Under the pieces are notes generated by a model. That model worked only from the letters and a program-made list of their open reading frames with translations, made no database searches and was not told the origin of the DNA. A DNA stretch of 64,000 bases from Limnoperna fortunei. Its lineage: Eukaryota > Mollusca > Bivalvia > Mytilida > Modiolidae. Both the position numbers and the translations under genes were made by a program. The stretch is taken from NCBI GenBank assembly GCA_944474755.1, contig OX104116.1:5583547-5647546 (forward strand). The letters are read 5' to 3'. Below, piece by piece: positions 12,301 to 24,300 of the stretch; the stretch's first letter is position 1, and each line of letters starts with the position of its first letter.

Positions 12301-15300
12301 GGATGGGCTGTTGAGATTGCGGAGTAGATGGGCTGTTGGGATTGTGGAGTGGGTGGGCTGTTGGGATTGTGGATTGGGTGGGCTGTTGGGATTGTGGTGT
12401 GGGTGGGCTGTTGGGATTGCGGAGTGGGTGGGCTGTTGGTATTATGGTGTGCGTGGGCTGTTGGGATTGTGGTGCGGGTAGGCTGTTGGGATTGTGGATT
12501 GGTGGGCTGTTGGGATGTGGTGTGGGTGGGTTGTTGGGATTGTGGTGCAGGTAGGCTGTTGGGATGTGGTGTAGGTGGGTTGCTGGGATTGTGGTGTGGG
12601 TAGGCTGTTGGGATTTGGTGTAGGTGGGCAGTTGGGATTGTGGTGTGGGTGGGTTGTTGGGATTGTGGTGCGGGTAGGCTGTTTGGATGTGGTGCGGGTA
12701 GGCTGTTGGGATGTGGTGTGGGTGGGCTGTAGGGATTGTGGTGTGGGGGCTGTAGGATTGTCGTGTGGGTAGGCTGTTGGGATTGTGCTGTGGGTGGGCT
12801 GTTGGGATTGTGGAGTGGGTGGGCTGTTGGGATTGTGGTGCAGGTTGGTTGTTGTGATTGTGGTGTGGGTGGGCTCTAAGGGATTGTGGTGTGGGTAGTC
12901 TGTTGGGATTGTGCTGTGGATGGGCTGTTTGGGATTGTGGTGTGGGAAGGCAGTTGGATTGTGTTGTGGGTATGCTGTTAGGAATGTGATGCGAGTGGGT
13001 TGTTGGGATTGTGGTGTGGGTAGGCTGTTGGTATTGTGTTGTGGGTGGCTGCTGGGATTGTTGTGTGAGTGGGCTTTTAGGATTGTGGTGTGGATGGGTT
13101 GTTGGGATTGTGGTGTTGGTGGGCTGTTTGGGATTGTGGTGTGGGAAAATGTTGGGATTGTCTTGTGGGTAGGTTGTTGGGATTGTGGTGTGGGTGGGCT
13201 GTTGGTGTTGTGGGTGGGCGGTTGGGATTGTGTTGTGGGTGGGCTGTTGGGATTATGGTGTGGGAAGGCTGTTGGGATTGTGATGAATGTGGGCTATTTG
13301 GGATTGTGGTGTGGGACGGCAGTTGGATTGTGTTGTTGGTATGCTGTTAGGAATGTGGTGCGAGTGGGTTGTTGGGATTGTGTTGTGGGTGGCTGTTTGG
13401 GATTATGGTGTGGGAAGCCTGTTGGGATTGTGATGTAGGTGGGCTGTTGGGATTGTGTTGTTTTTATGCTGTTAGGAATGTGGTGCGAGTGGGTTGTTGG
13501 GATTGTGTTGTGGGTGGCTGTTGGGATTGTTGTGTGAGTGGGCTTTTAGAATTGTGGTGTGGATGGGTTATTGTGATTATGGTGTAGGAAGGCTGTTGTG
13601 ATTGTGGGTGAGCTGTTGGGATTGTGGTGTTAGTGGGCTGTTTGGGATAGTGGCGTGGGTGGGCTGATGGGATTGTGGTGTGGGTGGGCTGTTGGGATTA
13701 TGGCGTGGGAAGGCTGTTGGGATTGTGATGTAGGTGGGCTGTTGGGATTGTGTTGTTGGAATGCTGTTAGGAATGTGGTGTGAGTGGGTTGTTGGGATTG
13801 TGTTGTGGGTGGCGGTTGGGATTGTTGTGTGAGTGGGCTTTTAGGATTGTGGTGTGGGTGGGCTCTTTGGGATTGTGGTGTTGGAGGGCTGTTGGGATTG
13901 TGGTGTGGCTGGGCTGTTGGGATTGTTTTGTGGGTGGCTGTTGGGATTGTTGTGTGAGTGGGCTTTTAGGATTGTGGTGTGGATGGGTTTTTGGGATTGT
14001 GGTGTGGTGGGCTGTTTGGGATTATGGTGTAGGAGGGCTGTTGGTATTGTCTTGTGGGTGGGCTGTTGGGATTGTATTGTGGGTGGGCTGTTGGGATGGT
14101 GGTGTTGGTGGGCTGTTTGGGATTGTGGTGTGAGTGGGCTGTTTGGATTGTGGTGTGGGTGGGCTGTTGGGATTGTGTTGTGGGTGGGCTGTTAGGATTG
14201 TGTTGTGGGTGGGCTGTTGGGATTATGGCGCGGGAAGGCTGTTGGGATTGTGATATAGGTGGGATGTTGGGATTGTGTTGTGCGTGGGCTGTTGGGATTC
14301 TGGTGTGTAGCTGTTGGGATTGTTGTGTGAGTGGGCTTTTAGGATTGTAGTGCAGATGGGTTATTGGGATTGTGGTGTTGGTGGGCTGTTGGGATTGTGG
14401 TGTGGGAAGGCTGTTGGGATTGTCTTGTGGGTAGGCAGTTGGGATTGTGGTGTGGGAAGGCTGTTGGGATTGTCTTGTGGGTAGGCTGTTGGGATTGTGT
14501 TGTGAGTGGGTTGTTGGGATTGTGTTGGGTAGGCTGTTGGGATTGTGGTGTTGGAAGACAATTGGATTTTGTTGTTGGTATGCTTTTAGGAATATGGTGC
14601 GAGTGGGTTGTTGGGATTGTGGTGTGGGTAGGCTGTTGGGATTGTGTTGTGGGTGGCTGTTGGGATTGTTGTGTGAGTGGGATTTTAGGATTGTGGTGTG
14701 GGAAGGCAGTTGGATTGTGTTGTTGGTATGCTGTTAGGAATGTGGTGCGAGTGGGTTGTTGGGATTGTGGTGTGGGCAGGCTGTTGGGATTTTGGAGTGG
14801 GTGGGTTGTTGGGATTGTAGTGTGGGTAGACTGTTGCGATTGTGGTGTGGGTAGGCTGTTGGGATTGTCGTGTGGGTAGGCTGTTGGGATTGTGGTGTGG
14901 ATGGTTTGGGATTGTGGTGTTGGTGGGATGTTTTGGATTGTGGTGTGGGAAGGCTGTTGGGATTGTCTTGTGGGTAGGTTGTTGCTATTGTAGTGTGTCT
15001 GGGCTGTTTGGGATTATGGTTTGGGAAGGCTGTTGGGATTGTTATGTGGTTGTGCTGTTGGTATTGTGGTGTGGGAAGGCTGTTTGGATTGTCTTGTGGG
15101 TGGGCTGTTGGGATTGTCTAGTGGATAGGCTGTTGGGATTGTCTTGTGGGTAGGCTGTTGGGATTGTAGTGTGGGTAGGCTGTTGGGATTGTGGTGTGGG
15201 TAGGCTGTTGCGATTATGGTGTTAACGTTGGAAGGCTGTTGGGATTGTAGTGTGGGTAGGCTGTTAAGATTGTGGTGTGCGTAGGCTGTCGGGACTGTGG

Positions 15301-18300
15301 TGGGTGGGCTGTTGGGATTATGGTGTGGGAAGGCTGTTGGGATTGTTGTGTTGGTAGGCTGTTGGGATTGTGGTGGGTAGGCTGTTGGGATTGTGTTGTG
15401 TAGGCTGTTGGAAAAAATACACATACAGATTTGGACGCATAAATTCGAGATCCCATCCAAGACATTGCCACTAAGTTTACATGTTATGATGGTTCGACTT
15501 GAAGGTTAAATTTTGAACCATTTGTTTGATTTGGATAGCATAGTACTAATATACAGATAAGATTTCTATAAAAGACAGTCGTGTGATAATTTTGCATATA
15601 AAATATTAAATCTAAATGTCAGTAGGGAACATTGAATAAATATGTTTAAAATGAACATAAGCAAGCCGTCTTTATAATTTATAACAGGGAACCGGCTGGA
15701 CATGGACAGATGGCCGCAGTAACCAGTATAACAGCTTCTCACAAGATGAATTCAAAGGTAGTAAGATAATGTTTACATTTAATTGTAATTAATAAAGGTA
15801 ATAACAAAATACCGAACACCGAGTAAATCTGTCAAAAAAGACAATCCGCAAAAGAATTTAAAAAAATCTTTTTATTTTCTGTTAATTTCATCATTTCTAC
15901 GTGTTATTTAAAGAAAAAGTATGTTTGGGGTTGACGCTTAAAAACATTGAAATAACGTTACCAGTGTGTCTGGGCTGTTTGGGATTATGGTTTGGGAAGG
16001 CAAACAAACAACAAACGGTTGATACCGGAAGCTAGGTAACATTAATTGATTTAGTGTTTTAAACGTTTTTTTTTAAATACGAGAACTACGATTTCTAATG
16101 CGGAAAACGTTTATAGGCGGATCTGTTTCTTTACTTGTCGCTCATCATTAAGGACCAAGTGGGATAAAAATTAGTTTGGTCAGAGTCTGTTCTGAACGAT
16201 TTGACATAATGGAGGTCCATACCGCTATTTTCTAGTTACGCTACTTTATGTTTTGTTATATTTATAGATTTACGACAATTTATCAATATCTAAACCCTTT
16301 AATTCTTTTAAACGTTCTCATCATAAAGTTAATATCATATATTTTAAAAACATTTATCTATTTTCTTTAATTATGGAGTGAATTACACACTGTTTTTTTT
16401 TTAAAATTCTGATACTAAATAAACATTACTGACATCATAATTTCTTTCAGTTATAATAAAGGGTATTTTTTTAGCAGTCTTTCAATCAATTATTAACGAT
16501 TTGACAATTCAATGTTTTTAATGAGAATTTGTGTTCTCTAAATGCAGAATTGAAAATTATTTGTAAATATTTTTCTTTTAATTTTGTTGCAATTATAGTG
16601 GGGTTGGGGGCGGGGCAGAGACGAGGTATGTGCGGCCTGTAGAAAGCCTGGGGTTGGGGGCGGGGCAGAGACGAGGTATGTGCGGCCTGTAGAAAGCCTG
16701 GGGTTGGGGGCGGGGCAGAGACGAGGTATGTGCGGCCTGTAGAAAGCCTGGGGTTGGGGGCGGGGCAGAGACGAGGTATGTGCGGCCTGTAGAAAGCCAC
16801 GCCTAAAATGATGTGGTTAGGTAACATATATAAGGAATTTAATTATAGATGCAATTAATAGTCATGATAGTGGACAATGTGTTCTAATGAACGGGCGCTA
16901 TTGGTACCAGAAAGACTGCGATTCTTTGAACCACTTTATCTGTGAAACATCAACCAAAGGTAAGGCTTCATTTAGGTAATATGTCTATGATAATATCTAA
17001 CCTTTAGAAATCATTATTAACTAGATATCAGTAAGATTGTACCAATCTCTGTTGGCCCCGCCGACCTTGAGGTCAAGGCCATCAACCATCTTATGTGACA
17101 CATTGCGTTGATATTAAATACACACATATCAAATAACCAAAGCCTACCTCAAAAGATAAAAAAAAAGTTATAGCTCGGACACGATAAGCTTCGGCGCGAC
17201 GAACGGACGGCGCGACGTACGGACACTCTGATCACTATAGGGCTTGCGCTACAAAGTGGCGGAGCCCTTATAAAACAAAAATGGTCTATATGTTCACACA
17301 GCGCACGAACATTCAGTGATAATCGCCACTTATGAGTCCTGGGTCGAGCGCCATAAACATTATCTTTGCTGAGAATTTTTTTATTCTCAATTTCATCCAA
17401 TCAAATATTTCCTTTTCCCTTGTTGTCGTAGTAATTGAGAAAATTCTCATGCTGAGCAAAACATTTGTACACAAAAAGGTTTTATGGCGCTGGGGCCAGA
17501 TTAGTCGAAACGATTGTCTAGCGTAGTATCTTTGATGATGATATTTGTACCATAAACCCTACTAGAACAGCATATCGCAACAGTATTACTCTGGTCACAT
17601 CGCGAAAGAGAAGTCTGTTTGGATAGCGTGTGTCTTTAAAGAAGTCTATTGGGATAACGTACGTTCTTACCACTTTTCTTTATTATCTCAAAACACTACA
17701 ACAATTATTTTGCACGGTTAATGTATTTATGTTATATAAATACGTGTTATACCACTGTTTTGCTGTCCTTCTAATCCTGACGACTTATAACAAAATTACC
17801 TACCTGTAAAAATCATAATCTTTTTTGATGCAACTGTGTTTCATGTGATTTATTGCACTAATAGTACAACAGCGTACCTTGTGACCAAACTTAGACTTTG
17901 TTTTATCTAAAACAAACATTGTACTAGATTAATTTCTTATAATGAAATGTTAGAAACATTAATAAAACAACGCTAAGTATGTGCAAACAAAATTTAGATC
18001 TGGGCGCCGTTTCATAAAGTTGCATGGGATAACGAGCACGTTAATTAGCGATGGCTTTAAGAAACGGTACCCTGATGTTTTACCATTCGTTATAATTTAG
18101 TTCCCCGAGAGATTACGGGAAAACGCTTCAACAGATCAATTAAAAACTTGATGAGGTATGAAGGGTCAACTCAAAGGGTGCAGTCAACTTTTTAAATTTT
18201 CAACATGGACTCTTATTTTAAAAATGACCGCCATTGAAAAAAAGTATATTTCTCTGGGAGGGATAAAGCGATTTCAATGATATCGATACACTGATACAAC

Positions 18301-21300
18301 TGACTATCCTGAGCAGTTTCAGGCAAAAACAATTGACGGAAAAGCCGCCATTTTGTGAAGGCAAAAATATACCACACCCCCAGGAAAAATTTATATTTTA
18401 ATTTTTTATTTTTAATCTGATTTTAACAGATTTTTTTTCTAGGCATATTTTAATGTACATAATACTATCCCTAGGGATTTTTGGGTTGTGTTGGCATCTT
18501 AACACAGTGTTACACATATAATTTAGAACGACAGATGAGAACTTTTACTGAATTTTTTTTTTCTATAACAAACTTCGTTCACTTGATAACTAGTATTCGG
18601 CTGTGGCGTTTTATTTAAGAATTAAATGCATTCTTTGGAAGTTTCATTGGCGTATGAAAGTGTTGACCAAAACACATTTTAAATGAAGAGCGGTCGAGCG
18701 CTTCATGATGAAAATGTCCTTTGGTCCACGCATTCAAACGTCCATGAAACTTCAAAATACAAGTACTGCATTCAGTTCTTATAGTTACATTCTATTTCAT
18801 TAAAAAAAACCGCTAGGTCTTAATATAACTCATACACATTGTGTTTTTGTTGATTTAAATTACTCTGCGCTGTTTGTTTACTCTGGGCGTTGTCAAGGAA
18901 GCGCGTGCTCGTCATGCGGCTACCGTTTTAATTTAGAAATGCAAAGAATAACTCTACCTCATATGTAACGGTTACCAATAGAAATCTATGATGCAGATGA
19001 AAAACAAACGTAGCGTAAACATATGAAATACGTGTAAAACCACAATGCATTTAATACGTAATTTTCAAGGTCAGTTTCATACTTAAACACATATATGGAA
19101 CAACTTATATAGATTGACTTCCACAAAAGGTATTTTATATCTTGGTGTGCCGTTTGCAGAATGTGAAATAAGAAATGGATGGACAATAACGCCGACCCAT
19201 CATTGTATAAAGATTGAGCAAGGAAATAAGACATGGCACAAATCACGCGAGTACTGCCTAGAGAATAATGCAGACTTGATCGTGTTAGATGATATTACAG
19301 AGAGAGAATTTGTCAAGAATTTAAGGCAAGATACTATGTATGTTTAATTACTGACAAATAATTATGTTAGGAGCACAAAACAAGAACATTAAGTTAGAGA
19401 TTGAATTAGCATTGTATTGTTTTAAATGTTTTTGATCAGTTTCGAAGCAAAGTAAACAATTTTAAGGTACGTCATAAGCTTATGAGCTTCATGCATTTTG
19501 AAATGTATTTGTCGCGTACTAGACCAAATTACAGTCTTAAAAGAACAAGAAAACAGTAGGACTGCACAGTGGTGTATCTATATTTTTTTGGTGGCAGTTA
19601 GACGATATGACACATAATATGTATCTTAGGGGTACATCTTAATATCTCATTTAAACTATAAATGTCTTTTCAGTCTCACGGCAGAGTTATGGATAGGATT
19701 GTATTACAATGATACAGTCAAGTCGTTTGTTTGGGTGAACGGATCCGTCGCCTACCAAATTGATTCAGGAAGTCACACTTTTTCGTAAGTTGGTTACTGG
19801 TGTTAGTAGAGAATGTTATCCACGTGGTTCATTGAGAATTTGTAAAATTATTTATAATTACTTACTAGTAACATCAATGTTTTTTTAAGAAATATTAACT
19901 CTAAAAATTACTACATAACTAAAATACAAAACAACAACAAATTAAAGTCAGAGCATGACTGTAAAATTACTTCAATTTCTGTCCCTTAAACAGGCGAATT
20001 TAATGGTTTAGGTCTAAAATGTAAAGTTTTGACAAGAATATAAAGTAAACTGACTCCTAAAATATTATGGTATGGTCTACCCTCTAGTACACCAAGGTTA
20101 TCAATTATATTCATATCGAGGCGATGTTATGCGTTATGCCCATTTTCAGTGATTTTTTTCTTATGCTTCCTATTCGTATCCCAGTCTTGACCAATATTTT
20201 AGACTTAAAGGATGTTTTACTGTGCATGTTTTCTTTGTAAATTTAGTCTGTTATTTACTGGTGTTTATTACATGTGATAAGGTGGACAGTTAATATATTA
20301 TATTTAATCATTTTCTTATTTCAGCGTAACAGCCCGACAATGTGCAGCTTTAGGACCTATCGGATTAGTAACACAGTCAGATCTCTGGGCATTAAGGTCA
20401 TGTGACATTAGATTGGGATTCATCTGCATATTGCGTAAGTATAATATGTGTACAGAAAGTTCCGGATTTTACCTGCTGCAATTTCAGCTACGCGCTAATT
20501 TTTTCAATTCTTATTTTTTACATCATTAAAATATTTATCTACTAATACAAGTAAAAACAAAACCAAAATATCATTGTAATATCATGATACAAAACAAAGG
20601 TATAAAACAAAGTTATGTCTGTGTGGTGAATTTATTTTAATCATAAAATCAAGTTAAATTTTTTGCACTGAATGTTTTTGAACATGTCAAAAATGATTTA
20701 TTGCGCGTCCTTTGAACTTAAACAAACAAACAAACAATATAGTTGATGAATTATTCATAAAGTCTATATCTTTATATTAAGTTATACATTAAACAATGTA
20801 GAAATCTTGGCTTTCAGAACAATACCTCATGATCAAATGCCACAATTTGACTCCTTTAATTATTTTTTTGTAGCTAAATAAATGAACGTCGTGATGAAAG
20901 TATTAGATCATTCTGTGAACTGTACATATGAACAATTAAATCTTTGAAATGAAAAAATCTGTATCCTCAAATAATGTATAGCTATACATCATCCTGTCAA
21001 ACTAGTATACATGGAAGCTTTTCTTTTTTTATATTCGTTACACATTTAAAATGGCTTTTATAAGGAACTAAAGGAAAAACTTAACAATATAAAGAACCAA
21101 AGGAAACACTTTACAATATAAGGAACCAAAGGAAACACTTTACAATATAAAGAACCAAAGGAAACACTTAACAATAAAAGGAACCAAAGGAAACACGTAA
21201 CAATACAAGGAACAAGCTATTGATTTTTGAGTTATATGCACTTACACTAATTTTGAATAACCCTTGTCACTTTTCAATACCAGTAAACAAACTTTTTTTA

Positions 21301-24300
21301 TGGTAATAAAGTATTGCATTTTATGAAGAATTAAAATCTGTTAAAACCGATATTTTCTATTTATTTTGTTCTCTTCGTATTTAAGACAAAACTGGACATG
21401 AAATTTTAAATCCATTAAAACAAATCACACAAATTCATAGGCATGTATTTCATTTTGATGAACACATTTTTGCCTCTACTATTGTTTCATAAATAATGTT
21501 CATTGTTTTCGTTTAATCAAATTAAAAAAATCTGTCAGTAATTTCTATAACAAGGAAGTAAACATCATAAGTTATAAAAACCTGGAAAATCAATTTACTG
21601 TTACTACCGGTAATTACGTCTTCATTCAGTTTATACATTACCGAGTTAAAGTCATAAAACATTTCAAACGGTATATATTTGGTGGTCACGACATTAACTA
21701 TTTGCTTTTCAAGAAAGGGAAAACAATCAAAAAGATTCAATAACAACAGAAATATCTTCGATATTTACGACTGTGGACACAGAAGAAATGGACAATGGCT
21801 CTATAACAACGGCGATGTCAACATCTATAAAGGTAAAAATTGACACATATACACACACAACAGATGAGAAAATATTAGCAGCCAACAGCCATGCCATGTC
21901 CGGACTTACCCAGGACACAGTACTGCCTGATACTATTACCCAGGACACAGTACTGCCTGATACTATTACCCAGGACACAGTACTGCCTGATACGTTTCCA
22001 ATGGATTATGTCGTCTCTCAGCTAACACAAGCAGCATACAAGGTAGGATAAACATGAACAATCAATATTTATACCAAATTGATCAAATTTTACACTAGTG
22101 GTAGACAGTTATTATCTGACCAGATTTAAGCATTAGTTATACATGTAATGTGTTTCAACTTTGGTGGCAGGTTACGAAAGCGTTTGGTTCAAGTTTTCCT
22201 GGTGAGACATGATGTATACAAACTCGCGTCTAACGTTTGGTTCAAGTTTTCCTGGTGAGACATGATGTATACAAACTCGCGTCTAACGTTTGGTTCAAGT
22301 TTTCCTGGTGAGACATGAAGTATACAAACTCGCGTCTAACGTTTGGTTCAAGTTTTCCTGGTGAGACATGAAGTATACAAACTCGCGTCTAACGTTTGGT
22401 TCAAGTTTTCCTGGTGAGACATGAAGTATACAAACTCGCGTCTAACGTTTGGTTCAAGTTTTCCTGGTGAGACATGATGTATACAAACTCGCGTCTAACG
22501 TTTGGTTCAAGTTTTCCTGGTGAGACATGAAGTATACAAACTCGCGTCTAACGTTTGGTTCAAGTTTTCCTGGTGAGACATGATGTATACAAACTCGCGT
22601 CTAACGTTTGGTTCAAGTTTTCCTGGTGAGACATGAAGTATACAAACTCGCGTCTAACGTTTGGTTCAAGTTTTCCTGGTGAGACATGAAGTATACAAAC
22701 TCGCGTCTAACGTTTGGTTAAAGTTTTCCTGGTGAGACATGATGTATACAAACTCGCGTGTAACGTTTGGTTCAAGTTTTCCTGGTGAGACATGAAGTAT
22801 ACAAACTCGCGTCTAACGTTTGGTTCAAGTTTTCCTGGTGAGACATGATGTATACAAACTCGCGTGTAACGTTTGGTTCAAGTTTTCCTGGTGAGACATG
22901 AAGTATACAAACTCGCGTCTAACGTTTGGTTCAAGTTTTCCTGGTGAGACAGGAAGTATACAAACTCGCGTCTAACGTTTGGTTCAAGTTTTCCTGGTGA
23001 GACATGATGTATACAAACTCGCGTCTAACGTTTGGTTCAAGTTTTCCTGGTGAGACATGAAGTATACAAACTCGCGTCTAACGTTTGGTTAAAGTTTTCC
23101 TGGTGAGACATGATGTATACAAACTCGCGTGTAACGTTTGGTTCAAGTTTTCCTGGTGAGACATGAAGTATACAAACTCGCGTCTAACGTTTGGTTCAAG
23201 TTTTCCTGGTGAGACATGATGTATACAAACTCGCGTCTAACGTTTGGTTCAAGTTTTCCTGGTGAGACAGGAAGTATACAAACTCGCGTCTAACGTTTGG
23301 TTCAAGTTTTCCTGGTGAGACATGATGTATACAAACTCGCGTCTAACGTTTGGTTCAAGTTTTCCTGGTGAGACAGGAAGTATACAAACTCGCGTCTAAC
23401 GTTTGGTTCAAGTTTTCCTGGTGAGACAGGAAGTATACAAACTCGCGTCTAACGTATACAATTAATAAGTGTGGACACAGAAAAATGACAAAATGTCCGC
23501 CTGAATTCCACGCTAGTAACGACATTAAAATTACTTTATGAGCAACATGTAAATAGCATGATATAGTCGTTATATAAAATATATAATGCATGGTTACTCG
23601 GGAAACTGACCTAATTAAAAAACTTTAACGTAGTCACTGGACCGAACAAATGAGGTCAAGGTCAGGTGACAGACTGTCATGACCAATTATTGTCATCCTA
23701 TCATGCATGTTTACTGGGGACCGCTAAATTGAGGTTAAGTCAGGTGACGGACTGACAAGTACTCGTGATAAGCTACCACTAGACATATTTGGTAGACCTA
23801 TGAATTAAGCTTACATAGATATAAAACAAAATGTCTAGTGTTAACGCCGCCGCCGAATTTTCTTATGTATGTCTCTCCTTCATCGACTATCTTTGCAGAC
23901 GAGACTTTTTTTATTTTTAGTGTTAGATATAGGTCACAGGTTATGCACTGAAACATGATAACAAACACTTGTAGAATTTTGACCCAATGAGAGGTACTAG
24001 CTAATATAATTTCTGGCGTAGATGATAGATGTCAATGAGAGGTACTAACTAATAGGATTCTGGCTTAGATGATAGATGTCAGTGAGAGGTACTAACTAAT
24101 ATGATTCTGGCGTAGATGATAGATGTCAATGAGAGGTTCTAACTAATATGATTTTGGCGTAGATGATACATGTCAATGAGAGGTACTAACTAATATGATT
24201 CTGGCGTAGATGATAGATGTCAGTGAGAGGTACTAACTAATATGATTCTGGCTTAGATGATAGATGTCAGTGAGAGGTACTAACTAATATGATTCTGGCG

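Noticed and set aside
12269..15153. Gly/Trp/Cys-rich open frames in the G-rich array
   Set aside because: Low-complexity translation of the 25-bp repeat, with equal openness in several frames and antisense.
21832..21841. Donor GTAAAAATTG inside exon 9
   Set aside because: The frame stays open for another 70 codons to a donor in the phase needed by exon 10; the internal site is out of phase or weak by comparison.
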